Source of the DNA: Actinomyces sp. AC-20-1 | GTDB taxonomy: Bacteria; Actinomycetota; Actinomycetes; Actinomycetales; Actinomycetaceae | Direction of reading: 5' to 3' | Length of the DNA stretch: 64,000 nucleotides | Assembly: GCF_023369555.1 (NCBI RefSeq) | Contig: NZ_JACJVC010000005.1 | Location: 97,223 to 161,222 of the forward strand | Part shown: piece after piece, positions 33,209 to 41,408 of the stretch | How the letters are laid out: every line of letters begins with the position of its first letter | Position numbering within the stretch: the first letter of the stretch is position 1 | Notes under the pieces: model-generated | The model's database searches: none | The model's input: the letters and a program-made list of their open reading frames with translations, nothing else | Told to the model about the DNA's origin: nothing | Program-made: the position numbers and the translations under genes

Positions 33209-36106
33209 GTGACCACCACCCCCGCCCTGCGCCGCCCCGCCACCCGCACGAGCCTGAGCGCCGAGCACCTGGCCGACCCGCCCCGCACCGACCGTCCCGG
33301 CACCCGCTGGTGGTGGCAGTCACCCACCCCCGTCGCCGAGCTCATCGAGGAGCTGCGCGCCATCGCCGCCGCCGGCTTCGGCGAGGTCGAGATCGCCTTC
33401 TCACCCGGCTTCTGGGCCGATGACGCCCAGCAGGAGGCCCTGGCCGCCGTCCTGGACGAGGCCGCCCGCCTCGACGTCGGCGTCGCCATGACCCTCGGCG
33501 CCGCCTGGCCCCTCCAGACCCCCAACACCACCACCGGCACCGAGCACGCCAGCCAGGAGCTCCAGTACGGCGCCACCTGGGTCGAGGGCACCGGCACCCA
33601 CCTCACCACCCCCGTGCCCGCCCCCTTCGACGACCCCGCCCGCGAGCGCGGCGGCCACCTCGTCGCCGTCGTCGCCGCCCGCGTCCTTGAGCGCGGCACC
33701 GCCCCGCGCGTCGTGCCCTCCGGCAACCCCTGGGGAGAGCCCACCAAGATCATCGAGCCCGAGCGCTCCACCCTCATCGACCAGGACACCCTCACCGTCC
33801 TCACCGGCGCCGTGCGCGGCGAGGGCACGAGCGCCGTCGTCTCCTGGCTCCCCGGCGAGGGCACCTGGGTGCTCACCGCCTTCTGGTCGCGCGACTCCAA
33901 GCAGGGGGTGACGAGCTTCCTCGACGCCGGCGCCGCCCTGGACTACCTCGACGAGCACCAGATCGGGGCCGCCGCCGGCGCCCTGCACGAGCCCGGCTCC
34001 ACCGCCACCGAGCTCTTCGAGGACTCCCTCGAGCTCAACGCCGACTGCCTCTTCTGGTCCCCCACCATGATCGAGCGCTTCACCGAGCGCCACGGCTACG
34101 ACCCCACCGTCTACCTGCCGCTGCTCATCGCCCACGGCCAGTGCCGCTACTGGGTGCCCGAGGAGGCGCCGCGCCCCGACTTCGCCCCCGCTCGCCCCGA
34201 CGGGACCGTCACCGACCTGGGCCAGCGGGTGCGCGCCGACTACGACCGGCTCATCACCGACCTCTACACCACCGACCACCTCGCCCTCATCCAGGACTGG
34301 GCCGTCGGCCACGGCATGCGCCACAAGGCCCAGGCCGCCTACGGCCAGAACCTCGAGCCCGTGCGCTCCTTCCGAGAGCTCGTGCGGGTGGGCGGGCGCG
34401 CCGAGGTCGAGTCCCTCAACTCCGGCGACCGCGTGCCCATGTCCACCACCAACCCCACCTGGCGCTTCAGCACCGACTGGCAGCGCTCGGCCGTGGCCGG
34501 AGCCCACCAGGGCGGGGCCGTGCGCGTGTCCACCGAGCTCGGCGCCCAGATGGACAAGTGCTACGACTTCAGCCTGTCCGGCTACCGCCAGATGCTCGAC
34601 AAGGAGTGGGCGCTGGGCGTCACCAAGCCCTTCGTCCACGGCTTCGCCGCCCAGGCCCCCGACGCCGCCTGGCCCACCCAGGGGCGCTTCGGCACCGTCG
34701 TCTCCGAGTCCTGGAACCACCGCCACTTCCCCCAGTGGGAGGCCTGGGGAGCCCTGGCCCGCTACTGGGCGCGCGGCACCGCCGTCCTCGAGACCGGCAC
34801 GCCCCGCACCGACGTCGCCGTCTACCGCGACGGCTTCCTCGCCACTGCCGCCCGCGGCAACGCCGAGGCCGACGCCACCGCCCCTGACCGCCTGCTCGAC
34901 GCCGAGCCCCTGGAGCGCGCCGGCTACGGCGTCCAGGTCCTCGACCCCGTGGGCCTGGCCGAGCCCGGCGTCCTCGGCACCGACGCGACGGGCGCCACCG
35001 TCCTGTTCCCTGAGGGCCCCGCCTACCGCGTCCTCGCCCTCGAGTCCGAGTCGCTGACCGCCGACGCCGCCCGCGCCCTCGCCCGGGCGGCCGAGGCCGG
35101 CCTCGCCCTCGTCATCGTCGGCACCCCGCCGTCACGCGACACCGGCTGGGGCGGCGAGGACCGCTCGCCCCAGGTGGCGGCCGACGTCGCACAGGCGCTC
35201 GCGGCCGCGCGCACCCGGCGGGTGGCCGGCTGGGACGAGGTGCCCGGCGCACTCGCCGACCTGGGCGTGCGGGCGCGCGCCGGCTGGTCCGGTCCGGCCC
35301 TGCTGTCCCAGGTGCGCGACGCCGAGGAGGGCCGCTACGCCCTCGTCTACAACCCGAGCGCGTCCGAGGCCGTGAGCCTCGTGCTCGACGTCGAGGGCGA
35401 GGGGGCGGCCGCCGCCGTCGACCTCGACGCCGGGGCCGTGCGCCCGGTGGCGGCCCGCACCGCCCAGGGCCGCACCCTCGTGGACCTCGCCCTGGCCCCA
35501 CTCGGCCTCGCCGTCCTGTGCGTGGGGGAGCCGGCGCCGTCTGCTGGCGCGGAGCCGGAGGCGCCCGTGCGCGTGGCCGGCGCGCTCGTGGGGGCCGGCG
35601 CCGACGCCGGCGCCCTGGACCCTGCCGGCGAGGACCTCGGCCTCGTCTGGGGCGACCTCGTCGTCACCACCGAGGAGCAGGGCGGAGCCCGGGCGCTCAC
35701 CCTCGCCGACCAGGGGCCCGCCGACTGGCGCGAGGTCCCCGGGCTCGAGGACGTCTCCGGCACGGGCCGCTACCGCGCCCTCGTCACCGGGGTGGACGGC
35801 GGCCCCGCCACGGCCGGTGCCCTGGCCGGGGCGCGCCTGTCCCTCGGGCGGGTCGGCGGCGTCGCCACGGTGAGCGTGGGCGGGCACGTCCTCGCCACCG
35901 TCCTGCGCCCCGACGACGTCGTGGAGGCCGGGGCGGCGCTCGCGGCCGAGGCGGCGGCCGGCCGCGAGCCGGCCATCGAGATCGAGGTCCGCACGACCCT
36001 GCGCAACGCGACCCTGGCGGCGGACGTCTACATGAAGGGCCCGTGGGCCGTGACCCACCCGAGCGCGCCCCACGGCCTGATCGGGCCCTTGCGGCTGCTC
36101 GCCTGA
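33209..36106 (+). CDS. GH106-like alpha-L-rhamnosidase / large glycosyl hydrolase
   Basis: A 965-residue protein starting at GTG 33209 behind CGGAGGAA. The N-terminal block RPGTRWWWQSPTPVAELIEEL and GFGEVEIAFSPGFW matches the beginning of the GH106 alpha-L-rhamnosidase barrel, where a WWW motif and an alternating barrel strand follow the start. Further conserved-looking segments are FEDSLELNADCLFW, QAAYGQNLEPVRSF, VESLNSGDRVPMSTTNPTWR and FVHGFAAQAPDAAW. The C-terminal third contains beta-sandwich domains ending in VYMKGPWAVTHPSAPHGLIGPLRLLA, also usual for this family. No signal peptide. Together with the GH78 gene it suggests a rhamnosylated substrate. Family placement is by motif memory, not alignment. 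Confidence 0.68.
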   Translation: MTTTPALRRPATRTSLSAEHLADPPRTDRPGTRWWWQSPTPVAELIEELRAIAAAGFGEVEIAFSPGFWADDAQQEALAAVLDEAARLDVGVAMTLGAAWPLQTPNTTTGTEHASQELQYGATWVEGTGTHLTTPVPAPFDDPARERGGHLVAVVAARVLERGTAPRVVPSGNPWGEPTKIIEPERSTLIDQDTLTVLTGAVRGEGTSAVVSWLPGEGTWVLTAFWSRDSKQGVTSFLDAGAALDYLDEHQIGAAAGALHEPGSTATELFEDSLELNADCLFWSPTMIERFTERHGYDPTVYLPLLIAHGQCRYWVPEEAPRPDFAPARPDGTVTDLGQRVRADYDRLITDLYTTDHLALIQDWAVGHGMRHKAQAAYGQNLEPVRSFRELVRVGGRAEVESLNSGDRVPMSTTNPTWRFSTDWQRSAVAGAHQGGAVRVSTELGAQMDKCYDFSLSGYRQMLDKEWALGVTKPFVHGFAAQAPDAAWPTQGRFGTVVSESWNHRHFPQWEAWGALARYWARGTAVLETGTPRTDVAVYRDGFLATAARGNAEADATAPDRLLDAEPLERAGYGVQVLDPVGLAEPGVLGTDATGATVLFPEGPAYRVLALESESLTADAARALARAAEAGLALVIVGTPPSRDTGWGGEDRSPQVAADVAQALAAARTRRVAGWDEVPGALADLGVRARAGWSGPALLSQVRDAEEGRYALVYNPSASEAVSLVLDVEGEGAAAAVDLDAGAVRPVAARTAQGRTLVDLALAPLGLAVLCVGEPAPSAGAEPEAPVRVAGALVGAGADAGALDPAGEDLGLVWGDLVVTTEEQGGARALTLADQGPADWREVPGLEDVSGTGRYRALVTGVDGGPATAGALAGARLSLGRVGGVATVSVGGHVLATVLRPDDVVEAGAALAAEAAAGREPAIEIEVRTTLRNATLAADVYMKGPWAVTHPSAPHGLIGPLRLLA

Positions 36107-36476
36107 GAGGACGGGCCGGCGGACGCCCGCTCAGTGACCGGTTGATGTGTGGACGCGCTGTGCCGGGGACGGCGTGGCGCGTTCCGCTTCTGTGGGGCGC
36201 ACGCTCATGTCAACAGGTGGTGGGCGTGAGCGTTGAGATTCCGCGGTAGAGGATCCAAGCTGGCATGCGGCTGCCTGCTCCCATGTGCGTGCGTGTGCGC
36301 GACGCACATGGGAGGGCGGCGACCGCTGGTGGCATGATTCCGTGTTCCGCACGGCCTCAACGAAAAACCCAGGTTCTGGCGCTTGTCCGTCAGCGTTGAG
36401 CGTGCGGCCGGGGTGCCCGGGTCCGTCCGGGATGGTCAGCCGGACGCAGCGGCAGGTGTCCAGCCCTCGTCCGGTC
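36107..36476. repeat. 370-bp gene-free stretch with a CTCCCATGTGC hairpin (copy 1)
   Basis: No convincing gene. CTCCCATGTGCGT (36278-36290) pairs perfectly with ACGCACATGGGAG (36302-36314). A sister hairpin lies at 47066-47102, and both are surrounded by GATTCCG-containing sequence (here about 36234 and 36334). The left part may be decayed 3' sequence of rloB, but nothing recognisable remains. Confidence 0.5.
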
Positions 36477-36773
36477 TCAGATGAGCCCGAGGCTCCTGAG
36501 CCGGTGGGGCATGGTGGTTGATGGACAGGGGCCCTGCGTGTCGATCGGGGGCTCGCCGGTGGTGGGCAGGTGGCAGCGCGGTCCCGCGAGCTCCTTGAGC
36601 ACGGTCAGGGGGTCCCCGTTGATGAACTTGGTTCTCACGGAGTACCGCTTGCGGTCAGCACGACGACCGAGAGCAGCGAGGTAAGCCATCTCGGTGTTTC
36701 TCCCGTTGGTGACGAGAAGGACGGTCCGACGGCCCGCTTGCTCGCGGCGCCTGTCACGCCGGTGCGGGGCCAT
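36477..36773 (-). CDS. RloB-like protein, C-terminally truncated
   Basis: A 98-residue frame whose first ~65 residues match the start of RloB proteins: basic N-terminus, then TVLLVTNGRNTEMAYLAALG and KFINGDPLTVLKELA. RloB proteins are normally about 200 residues with a Toprim-like fold and a C-terminal helical part; here the sequence becomes unrelated after GPRCHLPTTGEPP and stops. It starts 1 nt after the stop of the ATPase gene, the standard RloA-RloB order. RloAB pairs are linked to restriction loci and phage defence, with no settled mechanism. This copy is probably inactive unless the short form suffices. Confidence 0.65.
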   Translation of the reverse strand: MAPHRRDRRREQAGRRTVLLVTNGRNTEMAYLAALGRRADRKRYSVRTKFINGDPLTVLKELAGPRCHLPTTGEPPIDTQGPCPSTTMPHRLRSLGLI

Positions 36774-36774
36774 G

Positions 36775-38091
36775 TCACTTGCCGTCCGATGACGTCGACA
36801 CGAATCGACGGATCTGGGAGGTGTCCACGTGCGGAATGGCGCCGAAGGCGCCGACCAGGTACCGGCGCTGCTTGTTCGTGCCCTTCCTGGTCGAGGTGAA
36901 GGTGGACAGAGGGATAAGCTCGCTGCTGCCGTCGGTGTTCTTCTCGCACAGCCAGACCTCGCCGCTCTCGAGCAGCCGGACAGGCGAGTTGTCGAGCAGT
37001 GAGGTGTCGTGCGTCGTGAACACGAGCTGGGCGCCATGCGTATTGAGGTCCGGGTCCTTGAACAGGTCCACCAGGGTGGCCGTGAGTGTCGGGTGAAGGC
37101 TCGCGTCGAGCTCGTCAATGACGAGGACCTGGCCCAGACGTAGCGCGTCAATGGCTGGACCGAGGGTCGCGAGCCAGGTCAATGTGCCCTGACTCTGGGC
37201 GCCCAGGGACAGGCGGTGCTCCTGGCCGTCGGCGCCGTGGTGGATGAACACGAGAGAGCGCTGGACCTCCCTGAGAATCTCCTCGGGAATCTCTGCCGCC
37301 TCATCCTCACCCTCCTCCGTACCGAGTCGGATGATACGTTGCAACTGTTCCAGGAGCTCCGGTGGCAGGTCGCGCTCCTCCAGCTCGACCCTGGTGATGC
37401 CGAGGTCCGCTGAATGGGCGATGGCGTCCGAGACGTCGCTCCACCACGTGGGCTTCTCGGCAAGACGACTCATAAGCCACCGCAACCGAGCGGAACGCTC
37501 CTCGTCACTGTGGTGGATGAAGCGCACGGCTCGCAGGCTGCGCGCGATGGGAGCCAGCGTGGCGTGCTTGTACCTCAGGGCGACGGCGAGGAAGAGGTCC
37601 TTGATCGTCGTGATCCGGCTGACCTCGCGGGTCGCGCCCCGAAGGGAGGCGCCTGCGTCGATGGTGGGGGTGTCCTCTCCCTCCGCCTGGGTGCGGATGA
37701 AGACCTTGCGCCAGCGCTGACCCGCGGCCCACAGCTCCTCGCGTGAGATGCCCCAGGCGTGGGCCTCGACGCTGTAGCTGTAGCGCTGGCCGTCGTGGGT
37801 GAAGCTGATCGAGAAGCGTGAGGTCCGGCTGCTGTGCTCGTGGTCGAGGGCGAAGGGCTGGTAGGGGATGTCGCGCTTGCCGCCGACCGCGTGGTGCAGG
37901 CAGTTGAGGGCGTCCAGGAGTGTGGACTTGCCGGAGGCGTTGGCGCCGAAGAGTGCAGCAACCCGCCAGGTCTGCTCCTGCCAGGTGGAGCCCGGGCGCG
38001 GTGTCAGCGTCCGCAGGGGCTCGTGGGTGAGGTCGAGCGTCGTCTCCTCGGCGTAGCAGCGGTAGTTCTCCACAGTGAAGTCGAGCAGCAT
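36775..38091 (-). CDS. RloA-like AAA/ABC-type ATPase
   Basis: A 438-residue SMC/RecF-like ATPase of the RloA/abortive-infection type. Walker A is FGANASGKST (residues 48-57). A central insert is charged and helical (SRLAEKPTWWSDVSDAIAHS and following). The signature-like LGAQSQGTLTWL, Walker B VLVIDELDASLHP and H-loop FTTHDTSLLD follow in order. It forms a two-gene unit with the RloB fragment. Such ATPases sense infection or DNA ends and activate a partner. Codon use is less GC-extreme than in the glycoside genes, consistent with acquired defence DNA. It is divergent from the Dgp operon, with an AT-richer promoter region between. Confidence 0.85.
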   Translation of the reverse strand: MLLDFTVENYRCYAEETTLDLTHEPLRTLTPRPGSTWQEQTWRVAALFGANASGKSTLLDALNCLHHAVGGKRDIPYQPFALDHEHSSRTSRFSISFTHDGQRYSYSVEAHAWGISREELWAAGQRWRKVFIRTQAEGEDTPTIDAGASLRGATREVSRITTIKDLFLAVALRYKHATLAPIARSLRAVRFIHHSDEERSARLRWLMSRLAEKPTWWSDVSDAIAHSADLGITRVELEERDLPPELLEQLQRIIRLGTEEGEDEAAEIPEEILREVQRSLVFIHHGADGQEHRLSLGAQSQGTLTWLATLGPAIDALRLGQVLVIDELDASLHPTLTATLVDLFKDPDLNTHGAQLVFTTHDTSLLDNSPVRLLESGEVWLCEKNTDGSSELIPLSTFTSTRKGTNKQRRYLVGAFGAIPHVDTSQIRRFVSTSSDGK

Positions 38092-38345
38092 GAGATAAGT
38101 ATATTGCGAGCATGCCGTCTCAGGAAGATTTTTCCCAAAAATGCACTTTCGCGCATGAGTGACGGTGGCGACGGAGTCCGCGGAGGCAATCTGCGCTTAT
38201 GTACGGCTGGGGCGTAAGTGGGGGTCTGTGAGGTTGGGATCGGCCTGCGCGCACCGATTAAATGGGTCCTGTGAGGCGGGGGGCACACCCCGCCGAGGAC
38301 GGCCACCGCAGGTCGTCTCAATGACGAGCACAGGAGTTCACCCCC
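38092..38345. promoter_or_regulatory. Divergent promoter region of RloA and the Dgp operon
   Basis: 254 bp, noticeably AT-richer near 38092-38150 (GATAAGTATATTGCG; TTTTTCCCAAAAATGC), as expected for promoters. AGGAG precedes the oxidoreductase start. No gene or clear operator is identified. Confidence 0.45.
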
Positions 38346-39470
38346 ATGTCTGACAAGCTCCGCATCGGCATCATCGGCCTCGGATTCATCGGCACCCAGA
38401 AGCACCTGGTCGCCCTCGCCCAGCACAAGGACCGCGCCGAGGTCGTCGCCTTCTGCGACTTCGACATCGAGCGCGCCGAGGCCGGCAAGGCCCAGTGGGG
38501 CAACGACGCCGCCTACACCACCACCGACTACATGGACGTCGTGCGCGACCCCGACATCGACGTCGTCCACGTGTGCACCTGGAACGCCAACCACTGCGAG
38601 ATCACCTGCGCCGCCCTCGAGGCCGGCAAGCACGTCATGGTCGAGAAGCCCATGGCCGTCACCGCCGAGGACGCCCGCAAGATGCGCGACACCGCCAAGC
38701 GCGTCGGCAAGAAGCTCACCGTCGGCTTCCAGTACCGCCAGCGCGAGGAGTACCAGTGGCTCAAGAAGCTCGCCGACGAGGGCAAGTTCGGTGAGATCTA
38801 CGCCGCCAAGGCCCACGCCACCCGCCGTCGCGGCGTGCCGATCTGGGGCGTCTTCACCGACAAGTCCAAGCAGGGCGGCGGCCCCCTCATCGACCTCGGC
38901 GGCTACTCCATCGACGTGGCCCTGTGGCTCATGAACAACTACGAGGTCGCCTCCGTCGCCGGCGTCGTCAACTACAAGCTCGGCGACAAGCCCGCAGGCA
39001 ACATCGGCGGCGAGTGGGACCCCGCCACCTACGAGGTCGAGGACTCGGCCTTCGGCTTCGTCACCTTCAAGAACGGCGCCTCCCTCTTCGTCGAGGCCTC
39101 CTGGGCCCTCAACCTCAAGGCCGCCCGCGAGGGCTGCATCACGATCCACGGCACCGAGGCCGGCGCCGAGACGGTCCAGGACCCGGGCGGTTCCGCCAAC
39201 CTCGTCGTCGACGTCAACCTCATCGAGGGCGGCAAGCAGGTCAACACCTCCTTCGGTGAGGGCGGCGCCTACTTCTCCGCCGGCGGCGTCGGCGGCGCCC
39301 AGAACGGCTTCGCCTACATGGGCGGCCTCGAGGCCGGCCTGTGGATCGACGCCATCCTCAACGACACCGACCCCTACGTCACCGCCGACCAGGCGGTCGT
39401 CGTCACCGAGATCCTCGACGGCATCTACAAGTCCGCCGAGCAGGGCGGCAAGCCGGTCTACTTCGACTGA
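38346..39470 (+). CDS. Gfo/Idh/MocA-family glycoside 3-dehydrogenase (DgpA-like)
   Basis: A 374-residue NAD(P)-dependent oxidoreductase: Rossmann fold with IGIIGLGFIGTQKH, then the EKP motif (KHVMVEKPMAV) and the C-terminal alpha/beta domain with GGGPLIDLGGYSID. In C-glycoside catabolism DgpA oxidises C3 of the sugar (or exchanges hydride between substrates) so that DgpBC can cleave. It is the first gene of a seven-gene operon with three TIM-barrel/DUF6379 pairs, which strongly supports this role. The usual histidine of the D-x-G-x-H motif is replaced by tyrosine (DLGGY). The start ATG 38346 has AGGAG upstream. Cofactor preference is not deduced. Confidence 0.85.
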   Translation: MSDKLRIGIIGLGFIGTQKHLVALAQHKDRAEVVAFCDFDIERAEAGKAQWGNDAAYTTTDYMDVVRDPDIDVVHVCTWNANHCEITCAALEAGKHVMVEKPMAVTAEDARKMRDTAKRVGKKLTVGFQYRQREEYQWLKKLADEGKFGEIYAAKAHATRRRGVPIWGVFTDKSKQGGGPLIDLGGYSIDVALWLMNNYEVASVAGVVNYKLGDKPAGNIGGEWDPATYEVEDSAFGFVTFKNGASLFVEASWALNLKAAREGCITIHGTEAGAETVQDPGGSANLVVDVNLIEGGKQVNTSFGEGGAYFSAGGVGGAQNGFAYMGGLEAGLWIDAILNDTDPYVTADQAVVVTEILDGIYKSAEQGGKPVYFD

Positions 39471-39478
39471 GCACCCGG

Positions 39479-39512
39479 GTCGGCCCCGGCCCGCCGCAGG
39501 GCCGGGGCCGAC
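39479..39512. terminator. Perfect 14-bp stem-loop inside the Dgp operon
   Basis: GTCGGCCCCGGCCC pairs exactly with GGGCCGGGGCCGAC around a 6-nt loop, 8 bp after the DgpA-like stop; a second small hairpin CCGGCGCC/GGCGCCGG follows at about 39519-39536. Both stand between co-directional operon genes, so they may attenuate or protect the mRNA and set the ratio of oxidoreductase to deglycosidase. Confidence 0.6.
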
Positions 39513-39585
39513 CCGCAGCCGGCGCCAGGCGCCGGCCCCACAGCAACCTCCACCGCACCCGGAGCACTCAGAGAGGAGCGCGCCC

Positions 39586-40611
39586 ATGACCCAGATCAAG
39601 CGTGGTGTCAGCCTCTACTCGTACCAGCACGAGTACGCCCACGGCACCTTCACCCTCGAGGACGCGATCGCCGCCGCCGCCAAGGAGGGCGCGCTCGGCA
39701 TCGAGACCCTCGGCGAGCAGATGATCCCCGGCTTCCCCTTCCCCGGCCAGCCGGACCTGCCCGACTCCTTCTACGCCCGGTGGAAGGAGCTCATGGACAC
39801 CTACGGCACCACGCCGACCGTCCACGACATGTTCCTCGACACCAAGCGCTACAAGGGCCGCCTGCTCAACCTCGACGAGATGGTCGAGTCCCTCCACCGG
39901 GACATCCGCCACACCGCCAAGCTCGGCGCCCAGGGCATCCGCGTCATCGTCAACACCCCGCCCGAGGTCGTCGAGGCCGCCGCCCCCTACGCGGCCGAGC
40001 ACGGCGTGTGGATGGGTGTCGAGATCCACTCCCCGTACTCCTTCGAGGACGACTGGATCAAGCGCCACCTCGAGGTCGGCGAGCGCGTCGGCTCCGATGT
40101 CGTCGGCTGCGTGCCCGACATGGGCATCTTCGTCCACCGGCTGCCCCGCGTCGTCGTCGAGCGCGCTCTGCGCGACGGCGCCGACCCCGGGACCACCCGC
40201 GAGATCGTCGAGACCTACAACTCCCACGGTGACACCCAGGGCCTCTTCGAGCGCCTGGAGAAGGCCGGCACCGACCCCGTGACCCTGGGCCTGGCCCGCA
40301 CCGGCGTCCACATGATCGCCCAGCCGGTCGACTGCCTGCGCGGCCACGCCGAGCTCATCAAGCACATCCACGCCAAGTTCTACGAGATGTACCCGGTCGA
40401 GGGCTTCAGCTACTGGCACGAGTACTCCATCCCGTACCACGAGATCGTCCCCGTCCTCGACGAGATCGGCTTCGACGGCTACCTCTCCAGCGAGTACGAG
40501 GGCAACCGCCACATCGAGGACGTCGAGACCGTCGACTCCGTCACCCAGGTCGCCGCGCACCAGGGCATGCTCGCCGCCCTGCTCGCGGACCGCACCAGCA
40601 AGGAGGGCTGA
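39586..40611 (+). CDS. C-glycoside deglycosidase alpha-type subunit (DgpC-like TIM barrel), paralogue 3
   Basis: A 341-residue TIM barrel starting IKRGVSLYSYQHEYAHG after a GAGAGGAG ribosome-binding site. Metal ligands are conserved: Glu in GVEIHSPYSFED, Asp in CVPDMGIFVHR, His in KHIHAKFYEM and Glu in SSEYEGNRH. The substrate-loop region differs from paralogues 1 and 2 (for example PGFPFPGQPDLPD and EKAGTDPVTLGLART), so a different aglycone or linkage is likely. The DUF6379 partner follows after 3 nt. Of the five paralogues this one directly follows the DgpA-like gene, making it the best candidate for the canonical DgpC. Confidence 0.87.
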   Translation: MTQIKRGVSLYSYQHEYAHGTFTLEDAIAAAAKEGALGIETLGEQMIPGFPFPGQPDLPDSFYARWKELMDTYGTTPTVHDMFLDTKRYKGRLLNLDEMVESLHRDIRHTAKLGAQGIRVIVNTPPEVVEAAAPYAAEHGVWMGVEIHSPYSFEDDWIKRHLEVGERVGSDVVGCVPDMGIFVHRLPRVVVERALRDGADPGTTREIVETYNSHGDTQGLFERLEKAGTDPVTLGLARTGVHMIAQPVDCLRGHAELIKHIHAKFYEMYPVEGFSYWHEYSIPYHEIVPVLDEIGFDGYLSSEYEGNRHIEDVETVDSVTQVAAHQGMLAALLADRTSKEG

Positions 40612-40614
40612 GCC

Positions 40615-41010
40615 ATGTTCGACGAGATGATCATCCGCGAGGGCAGCGTGAGGAACGTCGTCGCCGACGACGGCACCGTCACGGGCTTCTCCTTCGAGAC
40701 CCACATGCCCTACTACCGCGGCCTGGGCCTGTCCATGGTCGAGGTCCCCGAGGTGAGGGTCGACGGCGTCGCCATGAGCGAGGAGAGCCTGCGCCTCACC
40801 TACAACGGCGTCACCCGAACCTTCGCCGAGCTGGCCGACGTCACCGACGTGCGCTGGGACCTGCGGACCTTCGCCACCATCACCGTCCTCACCGACGGTG
40901 GCCTGGCCGACGGCGAGCACGAGCTCTTCGTCAACCTGCGCCTGCGGGTGTCCTACCTGCCCTTCCTGTCCGAGAACCGCTACACGAGAAAGGTCACGGT
41001 GGCCGCATGA
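40615..41010 (+). CDS. DUF6379 protein (DgpB-like beta subunit), paralogue 3
   Basis: A 131-residue DUF6379 subunit with MFDEMIIREGSVRNV at the start, HMPYYRGLGLSMV and LRVSYLPFLSENRYTRKV at the end. AAGGAGG overlaps the end of the upstream gene and drives ATG 40615. It overlaps the next DUF6379 gene by 4 nt (ATGA), an unusual beta-beta junction inside an alpha-beta-beta-alpha gene order. Confidence 0.87.
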   Translation: MFDEMIIREGSVRNVVADDGTVTGFSFETHMPYYRGLGLSMVEVPEVRVDGVAMSEESLRLTYNGVTRTFAELADVTDVRWDLRTFATITVLTDGGLADGEHELFVNLRLRVSYLPFLSENRYTRKVTVAA

Positions 41011-41408
41011 CCTCTTTCACCGACATGGTCATGGACGGCTCGCCCGTCCTGCGCGACGGCGACGACCTGCTCGTGCCACTGCGCTTGCCCTGGTACCGCT
41101 CGCTGGCCCTGTCCACCTTCGAGGGCCTCGATCTCAGCCTCAACGGCACCGCCATCGACCCTGCGACCGTGCGCCTGGAGGTCAACGGGCACTCCTACGC
41201 GCTCGCGGAGCTCGCGGACCTGACGGAGAAGTTCTGGTTCATGCAGGACACCGGCTACGTGCGTCTTCCCGCCCCCGAGGGGGTCGGCGGGTGTGTCGAG
41301 GTCGCCGCCAGCACCCGCCAGCGCATCCCGTACATCCTCGTGGGCCCCGACCAGTGCATGGTCAAGCACACCCACCAGACCCTCGCCCTGGAGGTGCAGG
41401 ACGCATGA
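41007..41408 (+). CDS. DUF6379 protein (DgpB-like beta subunit), paralogue 4
   Basis: A 133-residue divergent DUF6379 protein. The central motif reads RLPWYRSLALSTFEG instead of YYRG, and the C-terminus is RQRIPYILVGPDQCMVKHTHQTLALEVQDA. It overlaps both neighbours by 4 nt, so translation of paralogue 3, this gene and the next TIM barrel should be coupled. It is expected to pair with the TIM barrel at 41405, giving beta-alpha order. Confidence 0.83.
   Translation: MTSFTDMVMDGSPVLRDGDDLLVPLRLPWYRSLALSTFEGLDLSLNGTAIDPATVRLEVNGHSYALAELADLTEKFWFMQDTGYVRLPAPEGVGGCVEVAASTRQRIPYILVGPDQCMVKHTHQTLALEVQDA

Noticed and set aside
38004..39599. Long minus-strand open frame opposite the DgpA-like gene
   Set aside because: Antisense shadow caused by high GC; Gly/Val/Asp-rich composition without domains, while the plus strand encodes a complete oxidoreductase.
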